Below are positions 26,445 through 34,300 of a stretch of DNA of 64,000 nt, piece after piece. The translations under genes and the position numbers were made by a program. Within the stretch, counting starts at the first letter, position 1, and every line of letters starts with the position of its first letter. Origin of the DNA: Carnobacterium sp. CP1. GTDB taxonomy: Bacteria; Bacillota; Bacilli; Lactobacillales; Carnobacteriaceae. The notes under the pieces are model-generated. The model saw nothing but the letters and a program-made list of their open reading frames with translations. It was not told the DNA's origin and did not search any database. The stretch covers positions 1,116,001 through 1,180,000 of the forward strand of contig NZ_CP010796.1 of NCBI RefSeq assembly GCF_001483965.1, in the 5' to 3' direction.

Positions 26445-26737
26445 GTATATCCATCTCCTTAGAAATTCTATAATTCTTCCCATTAATTTATCCCAATGAA
26501 AAGGCTCACTTTATGATACCATAAAGCTCTTTGTTTTTGAAGATAAACGGCACCCTTTCCATTTTTTGTTTATTGGAACCCGGAGCCATCTTTCTTTTTC
26601 TATTAGCAGTTATTATCGAACGGCTGAGCTTATAGATACTTCTTAAATCAAGTCTTCTTTTTATCCCCTTTTCGGCTGCTCTTTATTAAAATTGTGCTAT
26701 AGTTAGATAAGGAAAATTTTGAAAGGAGTTCTTATCT

Positions 26738-27718
26738 ATGAAAAAAGCAAAAGGCCTTATCTTAGCTGGCTTGATTGCCGCTGTTTCTACAGTATTGGGA
26801 AACTTTTTCCCCATTATCGGCAGTGCTGTTTTCGCTATCATTATTGGGCTAGTGCTCAAAAACACGGTTGGAGTCGGAGAGGATTTTCAACCCGGAATCA
26901 AATTTTCAGCAAAAAAAGTTTTGCAGTGGTCCATTATTTTACTAGGTTTTAGTTTGAATATCCAAGATATCGGCAAAACAGGCGCAACTTCTATCAGTGT
27001 CACGCTAGTTACCATTGCTGTTGCTTTCATTGTCGCTTTTTTAGTTGGTAAATGGTTGAAAATTCCAACGAATCTAAAAATCTTAGTCGGCGTAGGCACA
27101 GCTATCTGCGGGGGTTCTGCGATTGCTGCCGTTGCTCCGATTATTGAGGCGGATGATGATGAAGTTGCCCTTTCCGTTTCCACTATTTTTCTATTTAACA
27201 TTCTGGCCGTTTTTCTGTTTCCGTTTTTCGGGCATTTAATGCAGTTGTCTGATGCTGGTTTTGGTTTATGGGCTGGAACAGCAATCAATGATACTTCTTC
27301 CGTTGTTGCTGCTGGGTATAGTTTTAGTGAAACAGCGGGTGATTATGCCACTATTGTTAAACTGACACGTGCTACACTGATCATTCCCGTTTCTTTAGTG
27401 ATTGCGGGTATTCAAATTTTCAAGAAAAAGAAAACCAGTGATACCGTTTCGATCAAACAAATCTTCCCTTGGTTTATTCTATGGTTTTTAGTTGCTTCCA
27501 TTATCAGCAGTACTGGAATATTACCGGCTGGGTTTATTGCTGCAGCAAAATGGGCTTCTCGCTTTATGATCGCCATGGCTTTAGGATCAATTGGTTTAAC
27601 AGCTAATGTAAAAGATATGCTAAAAACAGGTACTAAGCCCGTTCTATTAGGTTTGATCACCTGGTTCTTTGTGGCTGTCAGCAGTTTATTGGTTCAAATG
27701 ATTTACGGACAGCTCTAA
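26738..27718 (+). CDS. YeiH family putative sulfate exporter
   Basis: Membrane protein of PF03601 (UPF0324), 326 aa with about ten hydrophobic segments. Typical family segments are FSAKKVLQWSIILLGFSLN near 50, GVGTAICGGSAIAAVAPII near 118, GLWAGTAINDTSSVVAAGYS near 175 and MALGSIGLTANVKDML near 280. The sulfate or sulfonate substrate is an annotation by family only. AAAGGAG precedes the ATG, and an extended -10 TGC TATAGT (26695-26703) lies upstream. Transcribed alone. Confidence 0.85.
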   Translation: MKKAKGLILAGLIAAVSTVLGNFFPIIGSAVFAIIIGLVLKNTVGVGEDFQPGIKFSAKKVLQWSIILLGFSLNIQDIGKTGATSISVTLVTIAVAFIVAFLVGKWLKIPTNLKILVGVGTAICGGSAIAAVAPIIEADDDEVALSVSTIFLFNILAVFLFPFFGHLMQLSDAGFGLWAGTAINDTSSVVAAGYSFSETAGDYATIVKLTRATLIIPVSLVIAGIQIFKKKKTSDTVSIKQIFPWFILWFLVASIISSTGILPAGFIAAAKWASRFMIAMALGSIGLTANVKDMLKTGTKPVLLGLITWFFVAVSSLLVQMIYGQL

Positions 27719-27798
27719 CCTTTTTTCACTGACTAAAAGAAAATGAGCTCTCTAGAGAATAAGATTCTAATAAAAAGGAGATATTTTACTTAATTCAT

Positions 27799-27827
27799 TT
27801 GGAAGTTTAATAAAATTTCGGTATACT
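27799..27827 (+). promoter_or_regulatory. Promoter of uppP
   Basis: TTGGAA (27799-27804), 17-nt spacer, TATACT (27822-27827). Confidence 0.65.
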
Positions 27828-27872
27828 TATTTTTGTGTCTTGATAGAATGAAAGAGTCGAAAGGAGTACAAC

Positions 27873-28697
27873 ATGGTTTTCATTGAATTATTAAAAGCGA
27901 TTTTCTTAGGAATCGTTGAGGGAATTACTGAATGGCTGCCAATCAGCAGTACCGGCCATATGATTTTAGTGGAGGAATTCATTCAGTTGGATGCTTCTCC
28001 AGCATTTAAAGAAATGTTTTTTGTTGTGATTCAGTTAGGAGCTATTTTAGCAGTTGTTTTGCTTTTCTTCCATAAACTAAATCCATTTTCACCAAAAAAA
28101 ACAACACAAGAAAAAAAAGATACGATGTCTATTTGGTATAAAGTTATCGTTGGAGTATTGCCTGCAGCTGTTTTAGGCTTATTGTTTGATGATTGGTTGA
28201 ACGAACACTTATACAATTATTTAACAGTTGCCATCATGCTGATCGTTTATGGAGTACTCTTTATTGTGATTGAAAACCGGAATGCTGGACGTGAAGGTTC
28301 TATTAAAACCTTCAAAGATTTAACATATAAAACGGCTTTCTTGATCGGGATGTTCCAAGTCCTATCGTTGATCCCAGGAACGTCACGTTCAGGAGCAACG
28401 ATTTTAGGTGCTATCTTATTAGGCTCTTCTCGTTACATTGCTGCAGAATATTCTTTCTTCTTATCTATTCCAGTTATGTTCGGTGCCAGTGCATTAAAAC
28501 TTGTTAAATTTGGCTTTAACTTTACGGGCATGGAGATCGGTATCTTAGTGACCGGGATGGTCGTAGCCTTCCTTGTTTCAGTTTTGGCTATCAAATTCTT
28601 GTTGGGGTACATTAAAAATAATGACTTCAAAGCATTTGGTTGGTATCGAATTGTCTTAGGGATATTAGTTATTGGTTACTTTGCTTTATTTGGTTAA
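27873..28697 (+). CDS. uppP: Undecaprenyl-diphosphatase
   Basis: Removes one phosphate from undecaprenyl diphosphate on the outer membrane face so the lipid carrier of wall synthesis can be reused; overproduction gives bacitracin tolerance. The 274-aa polytopic protein has both signature motifs: [20 protein letters not shown] near residues 13-32 and [12 protein letters not shown] near 165. AAAGGAG precedes the ATG. A bidirectional terminator follows. Confidence 0.95.
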   Translation: MVFIELLKAIFLGIVEGITEWLPISSTGHMILVEEFIQLDASPAFKEMFFVVIQLGAILAVVLLFFHKLNPFSPKKTTQEKKDTMSIWYKVIVGVLPAAVLGLLFDDWLNEHLYNYLTVAIMLIVYGVLFIVIENRNAGREGSIKTFKDLTYKTAFLIGMFQVLSLIPGTSRSGATILGAILLGSSRYIAAEYSFFLSIPVMFGASALKLVKFGFNFTGMEIGILVTGMVVAFLVSVLAIKFLLGYIKNNDFKAFGWYRIVLGILVIGYFALFG

Positions 28698-28698
28698 T

Positions 28699-28747
28699 AA
28701 AAAAGAGGTTCCTCATTTGCTTTTTCAGCAAATGGAGAACCTCTTTT
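28699..28747. terminator. Bidirectional terminator between uppP and murR
   Basis: Long stem built on AAAGAGGTTC / GAACCTCTTT plus CATTTGC / GCAAATG, with T-runs both ways. Confidence 0.85.
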
Positions 28748-28748
28748 T

Positions 28749-29609
28749 TTATGCTTCTAAATCATGAGACAAACTCCGAATAGCTTCTTTTGATTTTTCT
28801 AAGTTCTCAATCGTTGTATCATAATACTTGGTGGCAAAATCGTAGAACAATAAATCAACAGCATACATTTGTGCTAATAATGAAACAGTGGCGCCGCTTC
28901 GCAAAGGCGCTTCATGACTGTTAGCTGTCTTTAACGAAATGTCTGCTAATTGACTTAATGTATTCGTCGTTTCTTTCGTTAATGAAATGGTTTTTATTCC
29001 GAGTTTCTTAGCCGTTTTCATCAAAGCGATAACCTCTTGTTTCTCGCCGCTATTAGAAACGCCTAAAAATACTGCATTTTCTTCCGTCACCGACATAGAT
29101 GTCACAAGCAGATGCTGATCTTGCGAGCAGATGATCGATTTACCGATCCGGCTGAACTTTTGCTGCAAGTCCAAAGCCACTAAATGAGAAGCCCCGATTC
29201 CATAAGTATAGATTACTTTGCTCTCATTAAACCATTGGGTGACTTGCGCTACGCAATCGGCCTTTAGAGTCTGGTTGGTTTCTTTAAAAACATGATGAGT
29301 CTGCATTAAAAACTTCTTTTTGATTTGATCCAACTCTTCATTCGGTTGAATTTCACTGTACAATTTTTCTTGGATCCCTTGAGTATCCGCTGATAAATTT
29401 AACTTTAACTGAGTAAACCCTTTTAACCCGATCGAATGACAAAAGCGGATAACCGCTGCAGAGCTGGAACCGGCTTGCAAGGCTAAACTCGTGGCATTCA
29501 TTTGAATCACAGCTGCTGGATCAGCTAAGATCGTAGCCGCAATTTTTTTTTCTGATTGAGGCAGATCAGCCATTTTTTCTTTGATCCTAAATAAAAGATT
29601 GCTCTGCAT
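28749..29609 (-). CDS. murR: RpiR/MurR family regulator of the MurNAc operon
   Basis: 286 aa. The N-terminal HTH_6 domain reads LPQSEKKIAATILADPAAVIQMNATSLALQAGSSSAAVIRFCHSIGLKG, and a C-terminal SIS sugar-phosphate domain spans about 115-255 (GIGASHLVALDLQQKF; GVSNSGEKQEVIALMKTAKKLG). MurR-type proteins sense MurNAc 6-phosphate. It is the last gene of the operon. Likely targets are the palindromes at 33254-33270 and 33455-33471. The AAAGGAG ribosome site follows a short hairpin after murP. Confidence 0.88.
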   Translation of the reverse strand: MQSNLLFRIKEKMADLPQSEKKIAATILADPAAVIQMNATSLALQAGSSSAAVIRFCHSIGLKGFTQLKLNLSADTQGIQEKLYSEIQPNEELDQIKKKFLMQTHHVFKETNQTLKADCVAQVTQWFNESKVIYTYGIGASHLVALDLQQKFSRIGKSIICSQDQHLLVTSMSVTEENAVFLGVSNSGEKQEVIALMKTAKKLGIKTISLTKETTNTLSQLADISLKTANSHEAPLRSGATVSLLAQMYAVDLLFYDFATKYYDTTIENLEKSKEAIRSLSHDLEA

Positions 29610-29639
29610 AAGACCTCTCCTTTCATTTCAGTAAAAAGA

Positions 29640-29680
29640 AGGACCTCTAAATCAACAGACTTAGAGGCCTTTTATCGATT
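29640..29680 (-). terminator. Partial terminator-like hairpin between murP and murR
   Basis: CCTCTAA / TTAGAGG stem followed on the minus strand by TCCTTCTTTTT. It may lower murR expression relative to the transport genes. Confidence 0.5.
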
Positions 29681-29692
29681 CTTTTAACTGTC

Positions 29693-31204
29693 TTATCTTA
29701 CAACACTTGTTTCTTCCAGGTCAACCATCTCTGGGTTTGCTGTTTCAGTTGAAGGCAATTCTGACGGTTCCATTGCTTCTTTAGGAACTCCGAATAAATA
29801 GGTCGCCACAAATCCTCCAGCATAAGCCGCTGCTAATCCTAGTGCATAACCCCACCATAAGTTATTAGCAATCAACGGCAATAAAGCCACACCTGATGGT
29901 CCAATCGCTGTTGCTCCAATTCCGCCAATTGCGCCAATCACAGCTCCACCGATACCTCCACCAATACAAGCAGTGATAAACGGACGACCTAATGGCAATG
30001 TTACTGCATAAATCAGCGGTTCTCCAATCCCTAAAATCCCAACAGGCAAAGATCCTTTGATCATATTCGTCAACTGTTTATTTTTACGGCATTTTACCCA
30101 AAGAGCTACTGCTGCTCCAACTTGTCCGCCGCCTGCCATTGCCAGAATCGGCAAAAGCAATGTCATGCCTTGTGTCGAAATCATTTCGATATGAATCGGT
30201 GTCAATATCTGATGAAGTCCGAACATAACCATCGGTAAGAACGTTGCCCCTAAAACAAATCCGGCAAATGCGCCGCCAACATTCAAGACCCAAGTGATCG
30301 CTCCAACTAGGCTAGATGAGATAACACCCGCAATCGGCATGATCAAGAAAATCGTTACAAGTCCAATAACTAATAAAGCAATCGTTGGTGTCACAATAAC
30401 ATCAATTGAATCAGGAATGAATTTACGCAACCATTTTTCAACAATCGCTAAAAGAAAGACTGCAAAGATAACGCCAATGATTCCACCTTGACCTGCAGCT
30501 AAATCGCCGCCTGTAAAAATATTTGGCAAAGGCAGTTCTGGGTCCATCCCGGTTAGATAGATGATTCCAGCCACGACTCCTCCGAGTCCTTCGGTTGCTC
30601 CAAATACTTTTGCAGCATTGATCCCGACATAGATATTTAAATAAGCAAACAGCCCATTTTTAATAATGTTTAATACAACAACCATGGTTACCCATGTTTC
30701 TCCGCTCAACGTCTCCGCTGTCAGCATGTTTTGCATGACAGAGGCGATTCCGCCGATGATCCCCGCACCAACAAATGCTGGAATTAACGGAACAAAGATG
30801 TTAGCGATCGACTTTAGTGCTCGTTTAAAAGGGGTATTGTTCTTTTTCTTCTGATCGGCTTTCGTGATTGCGGCTTTTCTTTCTGCTTCTTCGCGGCCAG
30901 ACAAAGGACCGCTGGATGCTGCTTGAGTCGGAATCGTTTCGCCTAAACGTACACCGGCCATACTGACCATTTCATTGGCAACTTTATTAACAATGCCTGG
31001 GCCTAATACAACTTGCAATGTATCATCTTCAACAACTCCCATGACGCCGTCTATTTTTTTTAATCCGTCTAGATCAACGCTTTCATTGTCTTTGATGTCC
31101 ATTCGTACTCGTGTCATACAGTGAATCACTTTATTAACATTTCCCATACCGCCAACTTGCGCATAGATTTCTCTAGCTAAACGCTGTACTTTTGTTTCAG
31201 CCAT
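29693..31204 (-). CDS. murP: PTS permease IIBC for N-acetylmuramic acid or MurNAc disaccharide
   Basis: 503 aa. The N-terminal IIB domain (about 1-85) has the phosphorylated Cys29 in [15 protein letters not shown] domain with about ten membrane segments follows a basic linker rich in Lys. There is no IIA domain, as in known MurP, so a glucose-type IIA must supply phosphate. Conserved IIC stretches include [20 protein letters not shown] and [19 protein letters not shown]. Flanking murQ, mupG and murR give the substrate. In staphylococci MurP imports MurNAc-GlcNAc, and the same is inferred here. Confidence 0.9.
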   Translation of the reverse strand: MAETKVQRLAREIYAQVGGMGNVNKVIHCMTRVRMDIKDNESVDLDGLKKIDGVMGVVEDDTLQVVLGPGIVNKVANEMVSMAGVRLGETIPTQAASSGPLSGREEAERKAAITKADQKKKNNTPFKRALKSIANIFVPLIPAFVGAGIIGGIASVMQNMLTAETLSGETWVTMVVVLNIIKNGLFAYLNIYVGINAAKVFGATEGLGGVVAGIIYLTGMDPELPLPNIFTGGDLAAGQGGIIGVIFAVFLLAIVEKWLRKFIPDSIDVIVTPTIALLVIGLVTIFLIMPIAGVISSSLVGAITWVLNVGGAFAGFVLGATFLPMVMFGLHQILTPIHIEMISTQGMTLLLPILAMAGGGQVGAAVALWVKCRKNKQLTNMIKGSLPVGILGIGEPLIYAVTLPLGRPFITACIGGGIGGAVIGAIGGIGATAIGPSGVALLPLIANNLWWGYALGLAAAYAGGFVATYLFGVPKEAMEPSELPSTETANPEMVDLEETSVVR

Positions 31205-31230
31205 TTTTATATCCTCCTAGGTTAGCATTC

Positions 31231-32127
31231 TTATGCAATTGTTTTACGGATAAATCCTTTGGCAGTCGTTAACTTTTCACTGGCTTCTTCCTTGGATGAG
31301 TCAGTCAAAATCATAACGATTGCTAATTTTACTTGATGATTTGCTGCTTCAAACATTTCGCTTGCGACGTCATAAGAACACTCCGTCGCTTCCATAATTA
31401 TACGCTTGGCACGTTCTTCTAATTTTTTATTAGACGGCTTTACATCTACCATTAAATTCTGGTAAACTTTTCCGATTCCCACCATAGCACCTGTCGATAG
31501 CATATTTAATACTAATTTTTGGGCTGTTCCTGATTTCAAGCGTGTGGACCCTGTCAGAATTTCTGGTCCAACTTCAACCTCAATAGGCAGCTTAGCAAAT
31601 GCACTGATCTCAGCATCTTTATTACATGAAATCGTAGCCGTCATTGCTCCAATTTGATCCGCATACTCCAATCCGCCGATCACATAAGGCGTTCGACCGC
31701 TAGCTGCGATCCCGACAACAACATCTCTCTCAGTTAAATCAATCGCTTTCAAATCTTGTGCTCCTAATTCTTTTGAATCTTCAGCACCTTCCACAGCTAC
31801 TGTCATCGCTTTCATTCCACCGGCAATCAATCCTTGCACCATGCTCGGGTCCACACTGAACGTCGGTACGCATTCAGCTGCATCCAGTACCCCTAAACGG
31901 CCGCTCGTTCCGGCTCCCATATAAATTAAACGTCCTTCTTGATTAAATGATTGTATAATAGCATCTACTACTTTAGTGATTTGCGGAATTTCAAGCGAGA
32001 CTGCCTTGGCAACCGTTTGGTCCTCTCGGTTCATGACCTGCAAAAATTCTGCTGTGGATAATTTATCTAACTCCATCGTTTGCTCATTTCTTGTTTCTGT
32101 TGCTAATTTACCTAAATCCATTCTCAT
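31231..32127 (-). CDS. murQ: N-acetylmuramic acid 6-phosphate etherase
   Basis: Cleaves the lactyl ether of MurNAc 6-phosphate, giving GlcNAc 6-phosphate and D-lactate. The 298 aa show the SIS fold with LIYMGAGTSGRLGVLDAAECVPTFS near residue 56, the catalytic-region EGAEDSKELGAQDL near 112, GIAASGRTPYVIGGLEYA near 138 and the C-terminal AKRIIMEATECSYDVA. GAGGAG precedes ATGAGAATG. 12 nt separate it from mupG upstream. Confidence 0.96.
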   Translation of the reverse strand: MRMDLGKLATETRNEQTMELDKLSTAEFLQVMNREDQTVAKAVSLEIPQITKVVDAIIQSFNQEGRLIYMGAGTSGRLGVLDAAECVPTFSVDPSMVQGLIAGGMKAMTVAVEGAEDSKELGAQDLKAIDLTERDVVVGIAASGRTPYVIGGLEYADQIGAMTATISCNKDAEISAFAKLPIEVEVGPEILTGSTRLKSGTAQKLVLNMLSTGAMVGIGKVYQNLMVDVKPSNKKLEERAKRIIMEATECSYDVASEMFEAANHQVKLAIVMILTDSSKEEASEKLTTAKGFIRKTIA

Positions 32128-32139
32128 AAACTCCTCTTT

Positions 32140-33204
32140 TTAATTCTCACTCAATTGAATCTCGAACTGTTGGCCAGCAGTACACCAATCCAATAATGAT
32201 GTATCCTCTGGAATAATCTGAGCCACAACATTTACTTTCTCATCGGCCGATAACTGACGAACCACTACTTGAATTTCACCCATGTAGCGGCCGTAAAGCT
32301 GGTTATCCAAAGTAATACTGCCTTTGGGCCGAGGCTTCGGATCTTCAGGTAGAACCGTGCTTATTTTCTTGAATCGAGCATCCGCACTACGCAATACATC
32401 TCGTGCTGGATCCCAACGATTCTGATGGTGGCCTAAAACAGCCTGTGTGTAAGCAGAGTCTTTTTCAGGTGCGGCAAACAGCAGCAAATGATCCTTATTA
32501 AAATAAGCCTCAAATTGCCGTTGTGTTTTATCGTCTATTTTTGGATCGCCGATATAGACATCCTCTACTAAACAGTCCCTAAGCAATTCAAGTGTTGCTG
32601 CCAACGGGTGCATATGACGTTGTTTCTCGAGCGTCGGCAAACTCTCAAACAAAGGCCCTCTTAATTCTGCATTTCCAGGAACAAAAGCCATTACACGAAA
32701 TCCTAATTGTTTCAGCCAACTGTTTTTAGCAATAAAATCAACTTTAGCCAATCCTGTTTCCGGCCTTGGATAATAATTATGCCATGCTTCCAATTGTTGA
32801 AAATCAGCTTCAGCGGCTCTTAGCTCTGCCACATCTTTATCGGTGATCGTACTAGCGTTCAGCGAGATCTTCATGACTTTTGATAAATCAGCAATAACTC
32901 GATTCGAAATGCCATAATCTATTCGTAAACCTGTGATACCTGTCGCGGTTATTTCTGCCGGATCATCAAAAGACAAACCAATTTTGGTTAAAGCAGATCC
33001 TGAAATATCCACCATCAATTCCATACCTAATTTTTTAGACCACTCTCCTAATGTGATCAATCGTTTTAGGTACTGTGTGCTGTCGTCTTCTGGAATATGC
33101 AGCGAAGAAAAAATACCTTTAAATCCGATGTTTTTCATTGTGACGAGATAGTCTTTTGTCTCCTCGCTTAAATCTTCTCCAAGGAAGACTGAAACACCTA
33201 GCAT
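32140..33204 (-). CDS. mupG: 6-phospho-N-acetylmuramidase (DUF871)
   Basis: 354 aa with an N-terminal TIM-barrel-like domain and a C-terminal cyclophilin-like domain (about 235-350, ending TAGQQFEIQLSEN). This matches the DUF871 family, characterised as MupG in Staphylococcus aureus, which hydrolyses MurNAc 6-phosphate-GlcNAc inside the cell. Recognisable stretches are LGVSVFLGEDLSEETKDYL, SLHIPEDDST and ELMVDISGSAL. The order mupG-murQ-murP-murR equals the staphylococcal operon. GGAGGGG precedes the ATG. Confidence 0.92.
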   Translation of the reverse strand: MLGVSVFLGEDLSEETKDYLVTMKNIGFKGIFSSLHIPEDDSTQYLKRLITLGEWSKKLGMELMVDISGSALTKIGLSFDDPAEITATGITGLRIDYGISNRVIADLSKVMKISLNASTITDKDVAELRAAEADFQQLEAWHNYYPRPETGLAKVDFIAKNSWLKQLGFRVMAFVPGNAELRGPLFESLPTLEKQRHMHPLAATLELLRDCLVEDVYIGDPKIDDKTQRQFEAYFNKDHLLLFAAPEKDSAYTQAVLGHHQNRWDPARDVLRSADARFKKISTVLPEDPKPRPKGSITLDNQLYGRYMGEIQVVVRQLSADEKVNVVAQIIPEDTSLLDWCTAGQQFEIQLSEN

Positions 33205-33217
33205 AGAACCCCTCCTT

Positions 33218-33231
33218 TGAAAACGTTTTAT
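33218..33231 (-). promoter_or_regulatory. Weak cre-like site upstream of mupG
   Basis: TGAAAACGTTTTAT matches the catabolite-responsive consensus in its first half and core but lacks the terminal C. It lies 14 nt before the start codon. Confidence 0.35.
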
Positions 33232-33242
33232 TTGATAAATCC

Positions 33243-33270
33243 ATCATACCATGTTGAAATAATATTTCAA
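33243..33270 (-). promoter_or_regulatory. mupG promoter with MurR-type operator
   Basis: Minus strand: TTGAAA (33265-33270), 16 nt ending in TGG, TATGAT (33243-33248). The -35 lies inside the palindrome TTGAAATAATATTTCAA (33254-33270; 8-bp perfect arms), the shape of RpiR-family operators. Confidence 0.7.
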
Positions 33271-33447
33271 GTTTTTTCTATCAAAAAATAAATTTTGGAC
33301 CAATTGTCTATTGAAGCCTATAAATTCCTTTTAGGTAAAGCTATTAACAACCTATACCACATAATTAAAGTTCAACACTCACTTTTTTATCAGTGTCATT
33401 TCTTACTGTTTATTTTTCATAAAGCACTACTCGCCATTTATTTTATG

Positions 33448-33471
33448 TGTTAAAATGAAATAAAATTTCAA
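33448..33471 (+). promoter_or_regulatory. Promoter of the histidine phosphatase gene with second MurR-type site
   Basis: Extended -10 TGT TAAAAT (33448-33456) overlaps ATGAAATAAAATTTCAA (33455-33471), which matches the mupG operator at 15 of 17 positions. A bound repressor would block this promoter. Confidence 0.6.
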
Positions 33472-33492
33472 ATTGATAAGGAGCTTTTTACT

Positions 33493-34116
33493 ATGCAACG
33501 ACTATTTTTTGTCCGGCACGGAAAAACAGAGTATAATTTAGCGGATCGAGTACAAGGTGGAGATATTGATTCTCCTTTATTAGAACAAAGTAAAAAAGAT
33601 GCTGTCAAAACGGGGATAGTTTTAAACCCGTATGCCATTAAACAAATTATTGCCAGTCCGCAAAAACGTGTCGTCGATACAGCTCAGTTGATTGCCTCTC
33701 AATTTCAGCATTCTTATGATATACACTACAATGAAGATTTCAAAGAATTCGGATACGGTGAATGGGAAGGTGCTTATATTCCCCATTTTGAAAAAGAGAA
33801 ACCAGAAACTTTTTATCATTTGCGCAATCGACCAGACTTATACGATCCAACTGATTTCAATGGAGAAACATACAGTCAATTGATTGTGAGAGGCACCAAA
33901 ACCGTCCACCAAGCTATTGAACAATTTCCTAATCAAGATTTATTGTTTGTTGGCCACAGCATTACCACGACTGCCACCTTGTTGTCTTTGCTAGGAAAAG
34001 ACCTTAAACAAATTCGTTCCCAAATTCCTTTGGAAAATACGAGTATTTCAATTTTACTGCATCAAGATGATCAGTTTTCATTAGAAGGCTGGAATCAAAT
34101 CAGCCATCTACGTTAA
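33493..34116 (+). CDS. Histidine phosphatase family protein (GpmB-like)
   Basis: 207 aa of the phosphoglycerate mutase-like superfamily. The phosphohistidine motif is RHGKTEYN at 7-14, the second conserved Arg lies in IASPQKRVVDTAQ, and the second His lies in LFVGHSITTTATL. This gives a generic phosphatase fold. The substrate is unknown, and the protein is too short for a glycolytic mutase. Divergent from the MurNAc operon and apparently sharing its operator, so a role in amino-sugar or wall-fragment metabolism is possible. Confidence 0.85.
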   Translation: MQRLFFVRHGKTEYNLADRVQGGDIDSPLLEQSKKDAVKTGIVLNPYAIKQIIASPQKRVVDTAQLIASQFQHSYDIHYNEDFKEFGYGEWEGAYIPHFEKEKPETFYHLRNRPDLYDPTDFNGETYSQLIVRGTKTVHQAIEQFPNQDLLFVGHSITTTATLLSLLGKDLKQIRSQIPLENTSISILLHQDDQFSLEGWNQISHLR

Positions 34117-34159
34117 AAAAGGATCAAACAACATTCCCCTAGTTGTTTGATCCTTTTTT
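34115..34159 (+). terminator. Terminator of the histidine phosphatase gene
   Basis: AAGGATCAAACAAC / GTTGTTTGATCCTT stem with a T6 tail. Confidence 0.9.
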
Positions 34160-34193
34160 CTATCTATTCCTATTTAAACAAATTAATGAACGT

Positions 34194-34242
34194 TGAGAAC
34201 AATTATCATTCTCACTTCATTAGAATCATTATCATTTGATAA
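34194..34242 (+). promoter_or_regulatory. Fur/PerR-like boxes upstream of the P1B4 ATPase
   Basis: Three overlapping palindromic signals. TGAGAA...TTCTCA (34194-34214) matches the 19-bp Fur box at 14 positions. TTAGAATCATTATCA (34220-34234) fits the 7-1-7 Fur/PerR box at 12 of 14. TTATCATTTGATAA (34229-34242) is the third. Confidence 0.6.
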
Positions 34243-34300
34243 CTATTTGTGATATATTTAACTTAACGAATGGTCAACGAACAAAAAAGGAGGAAAACTT

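Noticed and set aside
25765-26499. 244-codon plus-strand ORF across the MITE and IIA gene
   Set aside because: Antisense to a clear glucose-type IIA gene; low-complexity Ser/Thr-rich product, no ribosome site.
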